Assembly: GCF_024662235.1 (NCBI RefSeq)
Contig: NZ_CP096276.1
Coordinates: forward strand, 4,650,001-4,714,000
Direction of reading: 5' to 3'
Source: Pimelobacter simplex
Lineage (GTDB): Bacteria > Actinomycetota > Actinomycetes > Propionibacteriales > Nocardioidaceae
Length of the DNA stretch: 64,000 nt
Shown: piece after piece, positions 40,913 to 49,120 of the stretch
How positions within the stretch are numbered: position 1 is the stretch's first letter
Layout of the letters: each line of letters starts with the position of its first letter
Made by a program: the position numbers and the translations under genes
The notes under the pieces: model-generated
Told to the model about the DNA's origin: nothing
Databases searched by the model: none
Seen by the model: only the letters and a program-made list of their open reading frames with translations

Positions 40913-42463
40913 ATGCCCCTCCCCCGTCCCCGCCGCCCGAGGCTCCCGAAGCATCCCCAGTGGCCCGGGTACGGCGTCCTGGCGACCCTCGTCGGCATCG
41001 GCCTGGCTCACCTCGTCGCCGCACTCACCCACCCCGCGTCGTCGCCGGTCCTGGCGGTCGGGTCGGCGGTGATCGACCTGACGCCGACGCCGCTCAAGGA
41101 GTGGGCGATCCGGCAGTTCGGGACCGCCGACAAGGTGGTGCTGGTCGGGTCGGTGCTGGTGGGGGTGCTGGTGCTGGCGGCCATTGCGGGGGTGCTGGCC
41201 CGGCGCCGGCTCGCGGTCGGGGCGGGGGTGCTGGTCGTGCTGGTCGGGGTGGCGGTCGTGGCGGTGCTGTCGCGGCCGGAGGCGGGGGCGCTCGACCTGC
41301 TGCCCTCCCTGGTGGCGGCGGTGACCGGGCCGGTGGCGCTCGCGCTGCTCGCCCGGGCCGACCGGGCCGCGCGGGAGGGGCGGCGGGCGGGACGGGGTGC
41401 GGAGGGACGGCGGGCGCTGCTGCTGACCGCCGGGGTGCTGGGCGTGCTCGCGCTGGCCGGGGGTGTGGCGGGGCGGTTCGTGTCCTCGCTGCGGCTGCGG
41501 CCCGAGGACGTGACGCTCCCCCGGCCGGCTGATCCGGCGCCGCCGCTGCCGCGCGGGCTGGACGACCAGGTCCCCGGCATCACCCCGTTCCGTACGCCGA
41601 CCGGCGACTTCTACCGCGTCGACACCCGGCTGGACGTGCCCGTCGTGGGCACCGACGACTGGACGCTCACCATCGACGGTGATGTCGACCGGAAGGTGAC
41701 GATGCGCTTCGACGAGCTGCTGGCGATGCCGATGATCGAGCGCGACATCACGCTGACCTGCGTCTCCAACAGCGTCGGCGGCCCGTACGTCGGCGCGGCG
41801 CGCTGGCTCGGCGTACCGCTGCGCGACGTGCTCGACCGGGCCGGCATCGGCAGCACGAAGGCCGACCAGATCCTGTCCACCGACGTCGACGGGATGACGA
41901 TCAGCACCCCGCTCGACCTCGCCCTCGACGGCCGGGACGCGATCTTGGCGGTCGGCATGAACGGCAAGGCGCTGCCCCGCGAGCACGGGTTCCCCGTGCG
42001 GATGGTGATCCCCGGCCTCTACGGCTTCATCAGCGCCACCAAGTGGATCACCCGGCTGACCCTGACGACGTACGCCGAGCGCGACGCCTACTGGACCGAG
42101 CGCGGCTGGGCGACCGACGCCCCCATCAAGATCTCCGCCCGGATCGACACCCCGCGCGCCCTCGCCGCGCTGGACCCCGGCGACGTCGTCATCGGCGGCG
42201 TCGCGTGGGCCCAGGAGCGCGGCGGCGTGGCCGGCGTCCAGGTCCGGATCGACGGCGGGGGCTGGGTCGACGCCCAGCTCGGGCCGAGCGGCGGGGACGA
42301 CTACTGGCGCCAGTGGTTCTACCGCTGGAAGGCGGAATCCGGCTCGCACCGGATCGCCGCCCGCGCCCGCTCCGGCGACGGCGAGCCGCAGACCGCGGTC
42401 CGCGCCGAGCCCTTCCCCGACGGTGCGAGCGGGCTCCACGAGCTCATCGTCCAGGTCGGCTGA
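40913..42463 (+). CDS. Sulfite oxidase-like molybdopterin oxidoreductase with N-terminal membrane domain (516 aa)
   Basis: The C-terminal ~320 residues are a SUOX-fold molybdoenzyme: the Moco-ligating Cys in DITLTCVSNSVGGPY, then GVPLRDVLDRAGI, KALPREHGFPVRMVIPGLYG and the dimerisation domain (DPGDVVIGGVAWAQERGG). The N-terminal ~200 residues have about five membrane helices (GYGVLATLVGIGLAHLVAAL, VVLVGSVLVGVLVLAAIAGV, ALLLTAGVLGVLALAGGVAG). Similar genes stand beside fasciclin-SigK-RskA loci. Role probably in repair or reduction of oxidised cell-surface groups; substrate unknown. Confidence 0.9.
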   Translation: MPLPRPRRPRLPKHPQWPGYGVLATLVGIGLAHLVAALTHPASSPVLAVGSAVIDLTPTPLKEWAIRQFGTADKVVLVGSVLVGVLVLAAIAGVLARRRLAVGAGVLVVLVGVAVVAVLSRPEAGALDLLPSLVAAVTGPVALALLARADRAAREGRRAGRGAEGRRALLLTAGVLGVLALAGGVAGRFVSSLRLRPEDVTLPRPADPAPPLPRGLDDQVPGITPFRTPTGDFYRVDTRLDVPVVGTDDWTLTIDGDVDRKVTMRFDELLAMPMIERDITLTCVSNSVGGPYVGAARWLGVPLRDVLDRAGIGSTKADQILSTDVDGMTISTPLDLALDGRDAILAVGMNGKALPREHGFPVRMVIPGLYGFISATKWITRLTLTTYAERDAYWTERGWATDAPIKISARIDTPRALAALDPGDVVIGGVAWAQERGGVAGVQVRIDGGGWVDAQLGPSGGDDYWRQWFYRWKAESGSHRIAARARSGDGEPQTAVRAEPFPDGASGLHELIVQVG

Positions 42464-42482
42464 AAACCACCGGAAAAAACAC

Positions 42483-42509
42483 CCATCCGGTCGCCCCACG
42501 GCACCGAAT
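42483..42509 (+). promoter_or_regulatory. SigK-type promoter of the fasciclin gene
   Basis: CCATCC (42483-42488), 15 bases, CCGAAT (42504-42509): an exact match of both SigK consensus hexamers known from M. tuberculosis mpt70/mpt83. A short leader with GGAAGG before ATG 42545 follows. Supports SigK autogenous control of fasciclin-sigK-rskA. Confidence 0.75.
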
Positions 42510-42544
42510 CACCTGCACAGCACGCTCCTACGGAAGGTCCCACC

Positions 42545-43219
42545 ATGAAGCTCCACCGCCTCACCCGCACCGCCGGCGTCACCGCCGCCGCACTCGCTCT
42601 CTCCGTCTCGCTGGCTGCGTGCGGTGACGACGGCGGCGACACCAAGAGCACCGACGACAACAGCTCCACCCCGATGACCTCCGACAGCCCGACCGAGCAG
42701 GCCGACGCCGGCTCGCAGACGTTCGGCCCCGGCTGCTCGAAGATCCCGACCTCCGGCGCCGGCTCGTTCGACGGCATGGTCAAGGACCCGGTCGCGACCG
42801 CTGCCAGCAACAACCCGCTGCTCAGCACCCTGGTCACCGCGGTGACGAGCATCGACGGCCTCGCCGACACGCTCAACGGGGCGCCGGCGCTGACCGTGTT
42901 CGCGCCGTACAACGACGCGTTCGCCGCCATCCCGGCCAAGGACCTCAACGGCATGGTCGCCGAGGGCAAGGCGAAGGGCCAGGAGAGCGCTCTCTACAAG
43001 GTCCTCGCCCACCACGTGCTCGGCGCGAACGACGACCCGACCGCCGTCGTCGGCAAGCAGAAGACCCTGCTCGGCGACGAGCTGACCGTCTCCGGTGACG
43101 CCGAGAGCGGCATGACCGTCTCGGACGGCACGGTGACCGCGAAGGTCCTCTGCGGCAACATCCCGACCGCCAACGCGACCGTCTACGTCATCGACAAGGT
43201 GCTGACCGGGATCAAGTGA
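42545..43219 (+). CDS. Fasciclin (FAS1) domain lipoprotein, MPT70/83-like (224 aa)
   Basis: Lipoprotein signal with lipobox LSVSLAAC (Cys ~26), then an Asp/Ser/Thr-rich spacer (DTKSTDDNSSTPMTSDSP), then one FAS1 domain: NNPLLSTLVTAVTSIDGLAD, ALTVFAPYNDAFAAIP, YKVLAHHVL and VYVIDKVLTGI. It is the orthologue in position and form of the mycobacterial antigens MPT83/MPT70, the main SigK outputs. It sits 39 bases before sigK and follows a SigK-type promoter. Function: cell-surface protein of unknown binding role. Confidence 0.95.
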   Translation: MKLHRLTRTAGVTAAALALSVSLAACGDDGGDTKSTDDNSSTPMTSDSPTEQADAGSQTFGPGCSKIPTSGAGSFDGMVKDPVATAASNNPLLSTLVTAVTSIDGLADTLNGAPALTVFAPYNDAFAAIPAKDLNGMVAEGKAKGQESALYKVLAHHVLGANDDPTAVVGKQKTLLGDELTVSGDAESGMTVSDGTVTAKVLCGNIPTANATVYVIDKVLTGIK

Positions 43220-43258
43220 CCCCTCGCCAGCAGCCCTGAGAACCGGAAGGATCACGGC

Positions 43259-43867
43259 ATGGACCCGGTCCCCGGCGACCCGGCCGGCGCCCCCCACGCG
43301 GGGGCGCCGGCCGGCGGTCGCAGCGCCGACCTCGGCGCCCTGCTCAAACGAGCGGCGCGCGGGGACAAGACGGCCTTCGCCGAGCTGTACGACGCCACCG
43401 CCCCCCGCGTGCACGGCCTCGCCGTCCGCGTGGTGCGCGACCCGGCGCAGGCCGAGGAGGTCACCCAGGAGGTGTTCCTCGAGATCTGGCGCCAGGCGAG
43501 CCGGTACGACGCCTCGCGCGGCTCGGCCCTCGCCTGGATGATGACGATCACCCACCGCAAGGCGGTCGATCGGGTCCGCAGTGCCGAGGCCGCGACCCGG
43601 CGCGACCTGACGTACCACCAGACGAACCAGAGCGTCGAGCACGACGTCACCGCCGACACCGCGCACGCCTCGCTCGAGGCGCACCGGGTGCGGGCGGCCC
43701 TGACCCAGCTCACCGACGTCCAGCGCGAGGCGATCGAGCTGGCGTACTTCGGCGGCTACACCCACACCGAGGTGGCCGCCCTTCTCGACCTCCCGGTCGG
43801 GACAGCGAAGACGAGGATCCGCGACGGCCTGATCCGGCTGCGCGACACGATCGGAGTAGGCCGATGA
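43259..43867 (+). CDS. sigK: ECF RNA polymerase sigma factor SigK (202 aa)
   Basis: ECF sigma factor. Region 2 (KTAFAELYDATAPRVHGLAV, DPAQAEEVTQEVFLEIWRQA, GSALAWMMTITHRKAVDRVR) and region 4 (ALTQLTDVQREAIELAYFGG, YTHTEVAALLDLPVGTAKTR) are complete. The group (ECF19) pairs with an RskA-type anti-sigma factor, encoded next with an ATGA overlap. GGAAGG precedes ATG 43259. The gene order with RskA, FAD enzyme, DUF1365, cyclopropane synthase and DUF1295 matches the M. tuberculosis sigK locus. Confidence 0.95.
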   Translation: MDPVPGDPAGAPHAGAPAGGRSADLGALLKRAARGDKTAFAELYDATAPRVHGLAVRVVRDPAQAEEVTQEVFLEIWRQASRYDASRGSALAWMMTITHRKAVDRVRSAEAATRRDLTYHQTNQSVEHDVTADTAHASLEAHRVRAALTQLTDVQREAIELAYFGGYTHTEVAALLDLPVGTAKTRIRDGLIRLRDTIGVGR

Positions 43868-44586
43868 CAACCGATCACGACCACACCCTGTCCGGCGCCT
43901 ACGCCGTCGACGCGCTCGACGCGGACGAGCGGGCCCGGTTCGAGGCGCACCTGAGCCACTGCCCGGACTGCCGCGCCGAGGTGGACAGCCTCCGCGAGGC
44001 CGCCGCACTGCTCGGCCTGGGCGACGAGGTCGCCCCGCCGCCGGCGCTGCGCGACGACGTCCTCGCGGGCATCGACCGGATCCGCCCGCTGCCGCCGCTG
44101 ACCCGCGAGCCGGCCACGGTCACGCCGCTGTTCCGCCGGCTGCCGACGCTGCTCACGGCCGCCGCGGCCGTCGTCCTGCTCCTCGGGGTGGGCCTGGCGG
44201 TGCTGCGGCCCTGGTCCGACGACCCGGGCGCGCAGCCGCCGACCGCGGCGGACCGGATCCTCGCCGCCGCCGACGCGACCCATGTCGAGAAGAGCTTCCC
44301 CGACGGCTCGCAGGCCACGATCGTGCTCTCCCGCAGCCAGGGCAAGGCGCTCATCCGGACCAAGGACATGGCGCCCGCCCCGGACGGCAAGGTCTACGAG
44401 CTGTGGCTCCAGACGCCCGCCGGCAAGATGGTCCGGGCCGGGCTGATGCCGGACGAGCCGGACACGACGTACATCCTCGACGGCGACGCCGCGGAGGCCA
44501 CCGGGGTCGGGATCACCGTCGAGCCCGACGGCGGCTCGGAGCAGCCGACCACGCAGCCGATCGCGGTCTTCCCCCTGGAGTCGTGA
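43864..44586 (+). CDS. rskA: RskA-type anti-sigma-K factor (240 aa)
   Basis: The N-terminal zinc-associated anti-sigma domain has HLSHCPDCRAEV (H-x3-C-x2-C) within a helical bundle. A single transmembrane helix (LLTAAAAVVLLLGVGLAVL, ~ residues 98-116) is followed by the extracytoplasmic RskA domain (FPDGSQATIVLSRSQGKALI, DGKVYELWLQTPAGKMV). RskA holds SigK at the membrane until cleaved. It overlaps sigK (ATGA) and the downstream fusion gene (TGATG). Confidence 0.94.
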   Translation: MTTDHDHTLSGAYAVDALDADERARFEAHLSHCPDCRAEVDSLREAAALLGLGDEVAPPPALRDDVLAGIDRIRPLPPLTREPATVTPLFRRLPTLLTAAAAVVLLLGVGLAVLRPWSDDPGAQPPTAADRILAAADATHVEKSFPDGSQATIVLSRSQGKALIRTKDMAPAPDGKVYELWLQTPAGKMVRAGLMPDEPDTTYILDGDAAEATGVGITVEPDGGSEQPTTQPIAVFPLES

Positions 44587-47500
44587 TGTCCACCTCGACC
44601 CCGCGGCGCCTCGCCGTGGTGGGTTCCGGCGTCGCCGGACTCACCGCCGCCTACGTCGCCTCCCGTCCCGGCAATGACGTCCACGTCACCGTGCTCGAGG
44701 CCGACGACCGGCTCGGCGGGCACGCCGACACCCATGACGTCACCGACGCCGCCGGCCGCGCACTGCGGATCGACAGCGGCTTCATCGTGCACAACCGGCG
44801 CACCTACCCGGTGCTCGGCCGGCTGTTCGACGAGCTCGGCGTGCCGACGCAGGACTCCGAGATGTCGATGTCGATCAGCGACGAGCGCACCGGCCTGGAG
44901 TGGGCCGGCGCGCTCGGCCGGCGCGGGCTGTTCCCGTCGGGCGCCGGCAACCACCGCAACCCGGCGTACCTGCGGATGCTCGCCGAGGTGCCGCGCTTCC
45001 ACCGCGCCGCACGCCGGCTGCTGGCGAACGGCCCCGGGGACCTGACGACGCTCGCCGCCTTCCTCGACCACGGCGGGTTCTCGCCGTACTTCCGGCGGCA
45101 CTTCGCCGAGCCGCTCGTGGCGGCGGTGTGGTCGTGCGACCCGGACACGGCGCTGGACTACCCCGCGGCGTACCTGTTCGCGTTCCTCCAGCACCACGGC
45201 ATGCTCGCCGTCTTCGGCTCGCCGACGTGGCGCACGGTGACCGGAGGCTCCGGGGCGTACGTCGCCCGGGTCGCCGACGCGATCCGGGCCTCCGGCGGGA
45301 CGATCCGCACCGGGACCCCCGTGCTCTCGATCGAGGAGACCGGCGACGGCGTCGAGGTCAGCACGGCCGCCGGCCGCGAGACGTACGACGCCGTCGTGGT
45401 CGCCACCCATCCCGACCAGGCGCTCGGGATGCTCTCCGCGCCGACCCTCCTGCAGAAGGAGGTGCTCGACGCGATCCCCTACTCGACCAACACCGCGCTG
45501 CTCCACACCGACGCCCGGCTGATGCCGCGCGCCCGGGACGCCTGGGCGTCGTGGAACTTCCGGCGCCCGCGGATCGCCCAGGAGCAGGTCCAGGTCACCT
45601 ACGACCTGACCCGCCTGCAGCGGCTGCCCACCGACACCCCGTACCTGGTCACCCTCGGTGGCGAGGACGTGGTCGACCCGGCGACCGTGCTGGTCCGCCG
45701 CGACTACGCGCACCCGCGCTACACGCCGGCCTCCGTCGCCGCCCAGGCCCGGCTGCCCGAGATCGACACCGACCGCCTCGTGTTCGCCGGCGCGTACCAC
45801 GGCTGGGGCTTCCACGAGGACGGCGCACGCTCGGGCCTGCACGCCGCGGAGCGTCTCGGGCTCGCGTGGGAGGACGCCGGTGCACCGGCGGCGACGTCGT
45901 ACGCGACGACCCTGGTGCACCGGCGGCGCGAGCCGGTCCGCAATGCGTTCACGCTGCGCTCGCACCTGAGCGTGGTCGACCTCGACCGGGTCGCTCCCGA
46001 CGGCACCGTGGACGGCGTCCCCGGCCGCTTCGAGGGACGCGACCACTTCGCCGGCGACACCGCGAGCGTGCGCGAGGGCCTCGACCGCTTCCTCGCCGAG
46101 CACGGCCTGGACGCCGGCCTGCGCGGCGGCCGGGCGCTGATGGCCGCGCAGCCGCGGGCGTTCGGACACTGCTTCAACCCGATCTCGGTGCACTGGTGCT
46201 GGCCGCCCGGACGCCCGGACGGCGATCCCGCGGCGACCGTCGTCGAGGTGCACAACACCTACGGCGACCGGCACGCCTACCTGCTCGACGGTCCCGCCAC
46301 CGCCGACGGGCGGGTCGTGGTCGACAAGGCGATGTACGTCTCGCCCTTCCACGGCACCGACGGTCACTACGAGGTGCTCGCCCCTCCGCCCGACCCCGAG
46401 GACCACCGGCTGCGGATCGCGGTCCGGCTCGTCACCGAGGACGGCGCCCGGTTCGACGCCGCCCTCGACGGGACGCCGGCCGCGCCGCCGCGGCTGCCGC
46501 TCGCAGGACTGCGCGGAGCGGCCCTGATCCGCGCCCACGGCATCGCGCTGTGGGCCCGGCGGGTACCCGTCCAGCCGCGCCGCGCGACGGTGCAGACCGC
46601 GCAGACGCCGCAGACCGCGCTCGCCCCGATCCGCACCGGCGGCTTCGCGGCGCGGGTCGCCGAGCGGCTCTTCCGGGCCGCGATCGGGCGGCTCGACGTC
46701 ACGGTCCGCCTGGAGCACGCCGACGGCCGTACCGAGGAGCTCGGCCGCGGCGGCCCGGCGATCGTCGTGCACCGCCCGGACGAGATGTTCGCCCGGACCG
46801 GACGCGACCAGCTGATCGGCTTCGGCGAGGCCTACCTGACCGGCGCCTGGGCCGAGGACGGCGTCCCCGGCGACGGCGTGCTCGGCGCATTCCTCACGGT
46901 CCTCGCCGCCGAGCTGACCACGCTCGTGCCGCGGCCGCTCCAGCGGCTGCGCGGGGTCGTCGTCACCCGCCTGCCGCAGAGCCAGCGCGGCACCCGGGAC
47001 AACACCCAGGCCAACGTCGCGCACCACTACGACCTGTCGAACGACCTGTTCGCGGCCTTCCTCGACCCCACGCTGTCCTACTCCAGCGCGCTCTTCACCG
47101 ACCCGGACCCCGCCGTGGCCGCCACGGAGGACCTGGTCGCGGCCCAGCACCGCAAGATCGACCGGCTGCTCGACCAGGCCGGCGTGGGTGCCGGCACCCG
47201 GCTCCTGGAGATCGGCACCGGCTGGGGCGAGCTCGCGATCCGGGCCGCGGCCCGCGGCGCCGACGTCCGCTCGATCACGCTGTCGGTCGAGCAGCAGGAG
47301 CTCGCCCGGGAGCGGATCGCCGCCGCCGGGCAGGCCGACCGGGTGCGCGTCGACCTGTGCGACTACCGCGCGCTGCTCGACGAGCCCGGCGCGGCGTACG
47401 ACGCGGTGGTCTCGGTGGAGATGATCGAGGCGGTGGGCCAGGAGTTCTGGCCGGCGTACTTCCGCACGCTCGACCACGTCCTGGCGCCCGGGGGGCGCGT

Positions 47501-47870
47501 CGCGATCCAGGCGATCACGATGCCGCACGACCGGATGCTCGCGACCCGCTCCACGCACACCTTCATCACCAAGTACGTCTTCCCCGGCGGCGCGCTGCCG
47601 TCGGTGCGCGCGATCGACGAGGTGACCCGGGCGCACACCACGCTGCGGATCACCGACGACCTGGCGATCGGCCCGCACTACGCGACGACCCTGCGGCGCT
47701 GGGACACGGCCTTCGTGGCCTCCCGGGACCGGGTCCGCGCGCTCGGCTTCGACACGACCTTCGAGCGGATGTGGCACTTCTACCTGGAGTACTGCCGTGC
47801 GGGCTTCGCGGCCGGCTACATCGACGACCACCAGCTCACCTTCACCCGACCGGACGAGGAGTCCCGATGA
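44586..47870 (+). CDS. Triple fusion: FAD oxidoreductase - DUF1365 - cyclopropane-fatty-acyl synthase (1,094 aa)
   Basis: One uninterrupted frame. Residues 1-440: FAD/NAD(P)-binding amine-oxidase-like protein (LAVVGSGVAGLTAAYVAS; ends FAGAYHGWGFHEDGARSGLH), as Rv0449c. Residues ~445-662: DUF1365 (NAFTLRSHLSVVDLDRV; FGHCFNPISVHWCW; DKAMYVSPFHGTDGHYEV), as Rv0448c. Residues ~685-1094: SAM-dependent mycolic acid/cyclopropane synthase (NVAHHYDLSNDLFAAFLDPT; LLEIGTGWGELAI near 874; VEMIEAVGQEFWPAYF), as Rv0447c (UfaA1). A Gln/Thr-rich linker (TVQTAQTPQTALAP) joins the last two. The parts are separate genes in mycobacteria. Together they should modify a phospholipid acyl chain (methylene/methyl or related) under SigK. 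ATG 44586 overlaps the rskA stop. Confidence 0.92.
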   Translation: MSTSTPRRLAVVGSGVAGLTAAYVASRPGNDVHVTVLEADDRLGGHADTHDVTDAAGRALRIDSGFIVHNRRTYPVLGRLFDELGVPTQDSEMSMSISDERTGLEWAGALGRRGLFPSGAGNHRNPAYLRMLAEVPRFHRAARRLLANGPGDLTTLAAFLDHGGFSPYFRRHFAEPLVAAVWSCDPDTALDYPAAYLFAFLQHHGMLAVFGSPTWRTVTGGSGAYVARVADAIRASGGTIRTGTPVLSIEETGDGVEVSTAAGRETYDAVVVATHPDQALGMLSAPTLLQKEVLDAIPYSTNTALLHTDARLMPRARDAWASWNFRRPRIAQEQVQVTYDLTRLQRLPTDTPYLVTLGGEDVVDPATVLVRRDYAHPRYTPASVAAQARLPEIDTDRLVFAGAYHGWGFHEDGARSGLHAAERLGLAWEDAGAPAATSYATTLVHRRREPVRNAFTLRSHLSVVDLDRVAPDGTVDGVPGRFEGRDHFAGDTASVREGLDRFLAEHGLDAGLRGGRALMAAQPRAFGHCFNPISVHWCWPPGRPDGDPAATVVEVHNTYGDRHAYLLDGPATADGRVVVDKAMYVSPFHGTDGHYEVLAPPPDPEDHRLRIAVRLVTEDGARFDAALDGTPAAPPRLPLAGLRGAALIRAHGIALWARRVPVQPRRATVQTAQTPQTALAPIRTGGFAARVAERLFRAAIGRLDVTVRLEHADGRTEELGRGGPAIVVHRPDEMFARTGRDQLIGFGEAYLTGAWAEDGVPGDGVLGAFLTVLAAELTTLVPRPLQRLRGVVVTRLPQSQRGTRDNTQANVAHHYDLSNDLFAAFLDPTLSYSSALFTDPDPAVAATEDLVAAQHRKIDRLLDQAGVGAGTRLLEIGTGWGELAIRAAARGADVRSITLSVEQQELARERIAAAGQADRVRVDLCDYRALLDEPGAAYDAVVSVEMIEAVGQEFWPAYFRTLDHVLAPGGRVAIQAITMPHDRMLATRSTHTFITKYVFPGGALPSVRAIDEVTRAHTTLRITDDLAIGPHYATTLRRWDTAFVASRDRVRALGFDTTFERMWHFYLEYCRAGFAAGYIDDHQLTFTRPDEESR

Positions 47871-49120
47871 CCGCCGCCGTGCTCGCCGACGCGCTCCGCC
47901 CGTTCGTCGGCGGAGAGCTGCCCGTCCGCCTCGTCGCCTGGGACGGCACCACCGCCGGTCCCGACGACGCCCCCGTCGTCGAGCTGCGCTCCCCCGACGC
48001 GCTCCGCCGGCTGATCCGCCACCCCGGTGAGCTCGGCGCCGCCCAGGCCTACGTCACCGGCGAGCTCGACGTGCCGGGCGACCTCGACGCGGCGCTCACC
48101 CACGCGTTCGCGGTGGCCCGTTCGCGCGGGCTGTCGGGACGCCGTCCGTCCGTCCGGGCGATGGCCGGCGCCCTGCGCGCCGCGATCGGCCTCGACCTGA
48201 TCGGCCGTGCGCCCGCGCCCCCGGCCACCCAGGCCCGCGTGCGCGGCCGGCTGCACAGCAAGGACCGCGACCGGCGCGCGATCAGCCACCACTACGACAC
48301 GACCGCGGACTTCTACTCGCTGATCCTCGACGAGCGGACGATGGCGTACTCGTGCGGCTACCACGCGTCGCCCGACCAGCCGCTCGCCGACGCCCAGGAG
48401 GCCAAGCTCGACCTGGTCTGCCGCAAGCTCGGCCTGGAGCCGGGGATGCGGCTGCTCGACGTCGGCTGCGGCTGGGGCTCGCTGTCGCTGCACGCCGCCG
48501 AGCACTACGGCGTGCAGGTCGAGGGCGTGACGATCTCCGCGGAGCAGCAGCGGTTCGCGGTCGCCGCGGCCGAGCGCCGGGGCGTGGCGGACCGGGTCGA
48601 CATCCGGCTCTGCGACTACCGCGACGCCGTGCCCCTCCGGGGCGCGGAGTACGACGCGGTCGCCTCGCTCGAGATGGGCGAGCACGTCGGCGAGCGCAAC
48701 TACCCGTCGTACGCGCGGGTGCTGCACGACGCCGTCCGCCCCGGCGGCCGGGTGCTCGTCCAGCAGATGTCGCGGACCGGGCGCTGGCCCGGCGGCGGGC
48801 CGTTCATCGAGTCGTTCATCGCCCCGGACATGTACATGCGGCCGGTCGGCGAGACCGCCGCGCTGCTGGAGCGCGGCGGGCTGGAGGTCCGCGACGTGCA
48901 CGCCCTGCGCGAGCACTACGTGCTCACCGTCGCCGGCTGGCTGCGCCGCTTCGAGGACAATATCGACGCCATCACCGCGCTCGTCGGCGACGAGCTGGTC
49001 CGCGTCTGGCGGCTCTACCTCGTCGGCGGCTCGATGGCCTTCCGCGACGGGCGGATGGGCGTCGACCAGATCCTCATGGTCCGCCCCGGCGCACCCCACT
49101 CCCTCCCGCCGGTGCGCTGA
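47867..49120 (+). CDS. Second cyclopropane-fatty-acyl-phospholipid synthase (417 aa)
   Basis: SAM-dependent methyltransferase of the CFA/UfaA1 family: N-terminal lipid-binding part (GAAQAYVTGELDVPGDLDAA), AISHHYDTTADFYSLILDER, the SAM motif LLDVGCGWGSLSLHAAEHYG (~199), SLEMGEHVGERNYPSYARVL and the C-terminal RLYLVGGSMAFRDGRMGVDQ. The latter end is typical of mycobacterial Rv0447c/UfaA1. It is a paralogue of the last domain of the fusion just upstream, with which it overlaps (ATGA). Two CFA-type units in a row may act in sequence or have different chain-position specificity. Confidence 0.93.
   Translation: MTAAVLADALRPFVGGELPVRLVAWDGTTAGPDDAPVVELRSPDALRRLIRHPGELGAAQAYVTGELDVPGDLDAALTHAFAVARSRGLSGRRPSVRAMAGALRAAIGLDLIGRAPAPPATQARVRGRLHSKDRDRRAISHHYDTTADFYSLILDERTMAYSCGYHASPDQPLADAQEAKLDLVCRKLGLEPGMRLLDVGCGWGSLSLHAAEHYGVQVEGVTISAEQQRFAVAAAERRGVADRVDIRLCDYRDAVPLRGAEYDAVASLEMGEHVGERNYPSYARVLHDAVRPGGRVLVQQMSRTGRWPGGGPFIESFIAPDMYMRPVGETAALLERGGLEVRDVHALREHYVLTVAGWLRRFEDNIDAITALVGDELVRVWRLYLVGGSMAFRDGRMGVDQILMVRPGAPHSLPPVR

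Noticed and set aside
44394..47831. A 1,145-codon open frame on the minus strand
   Set aside because: It is antisense to the FAD-DUF1365-CFA fusion, has low-complexity Arg/Gly/Val-rich sequence and no domain. High GC content leaves few stops in such frames.
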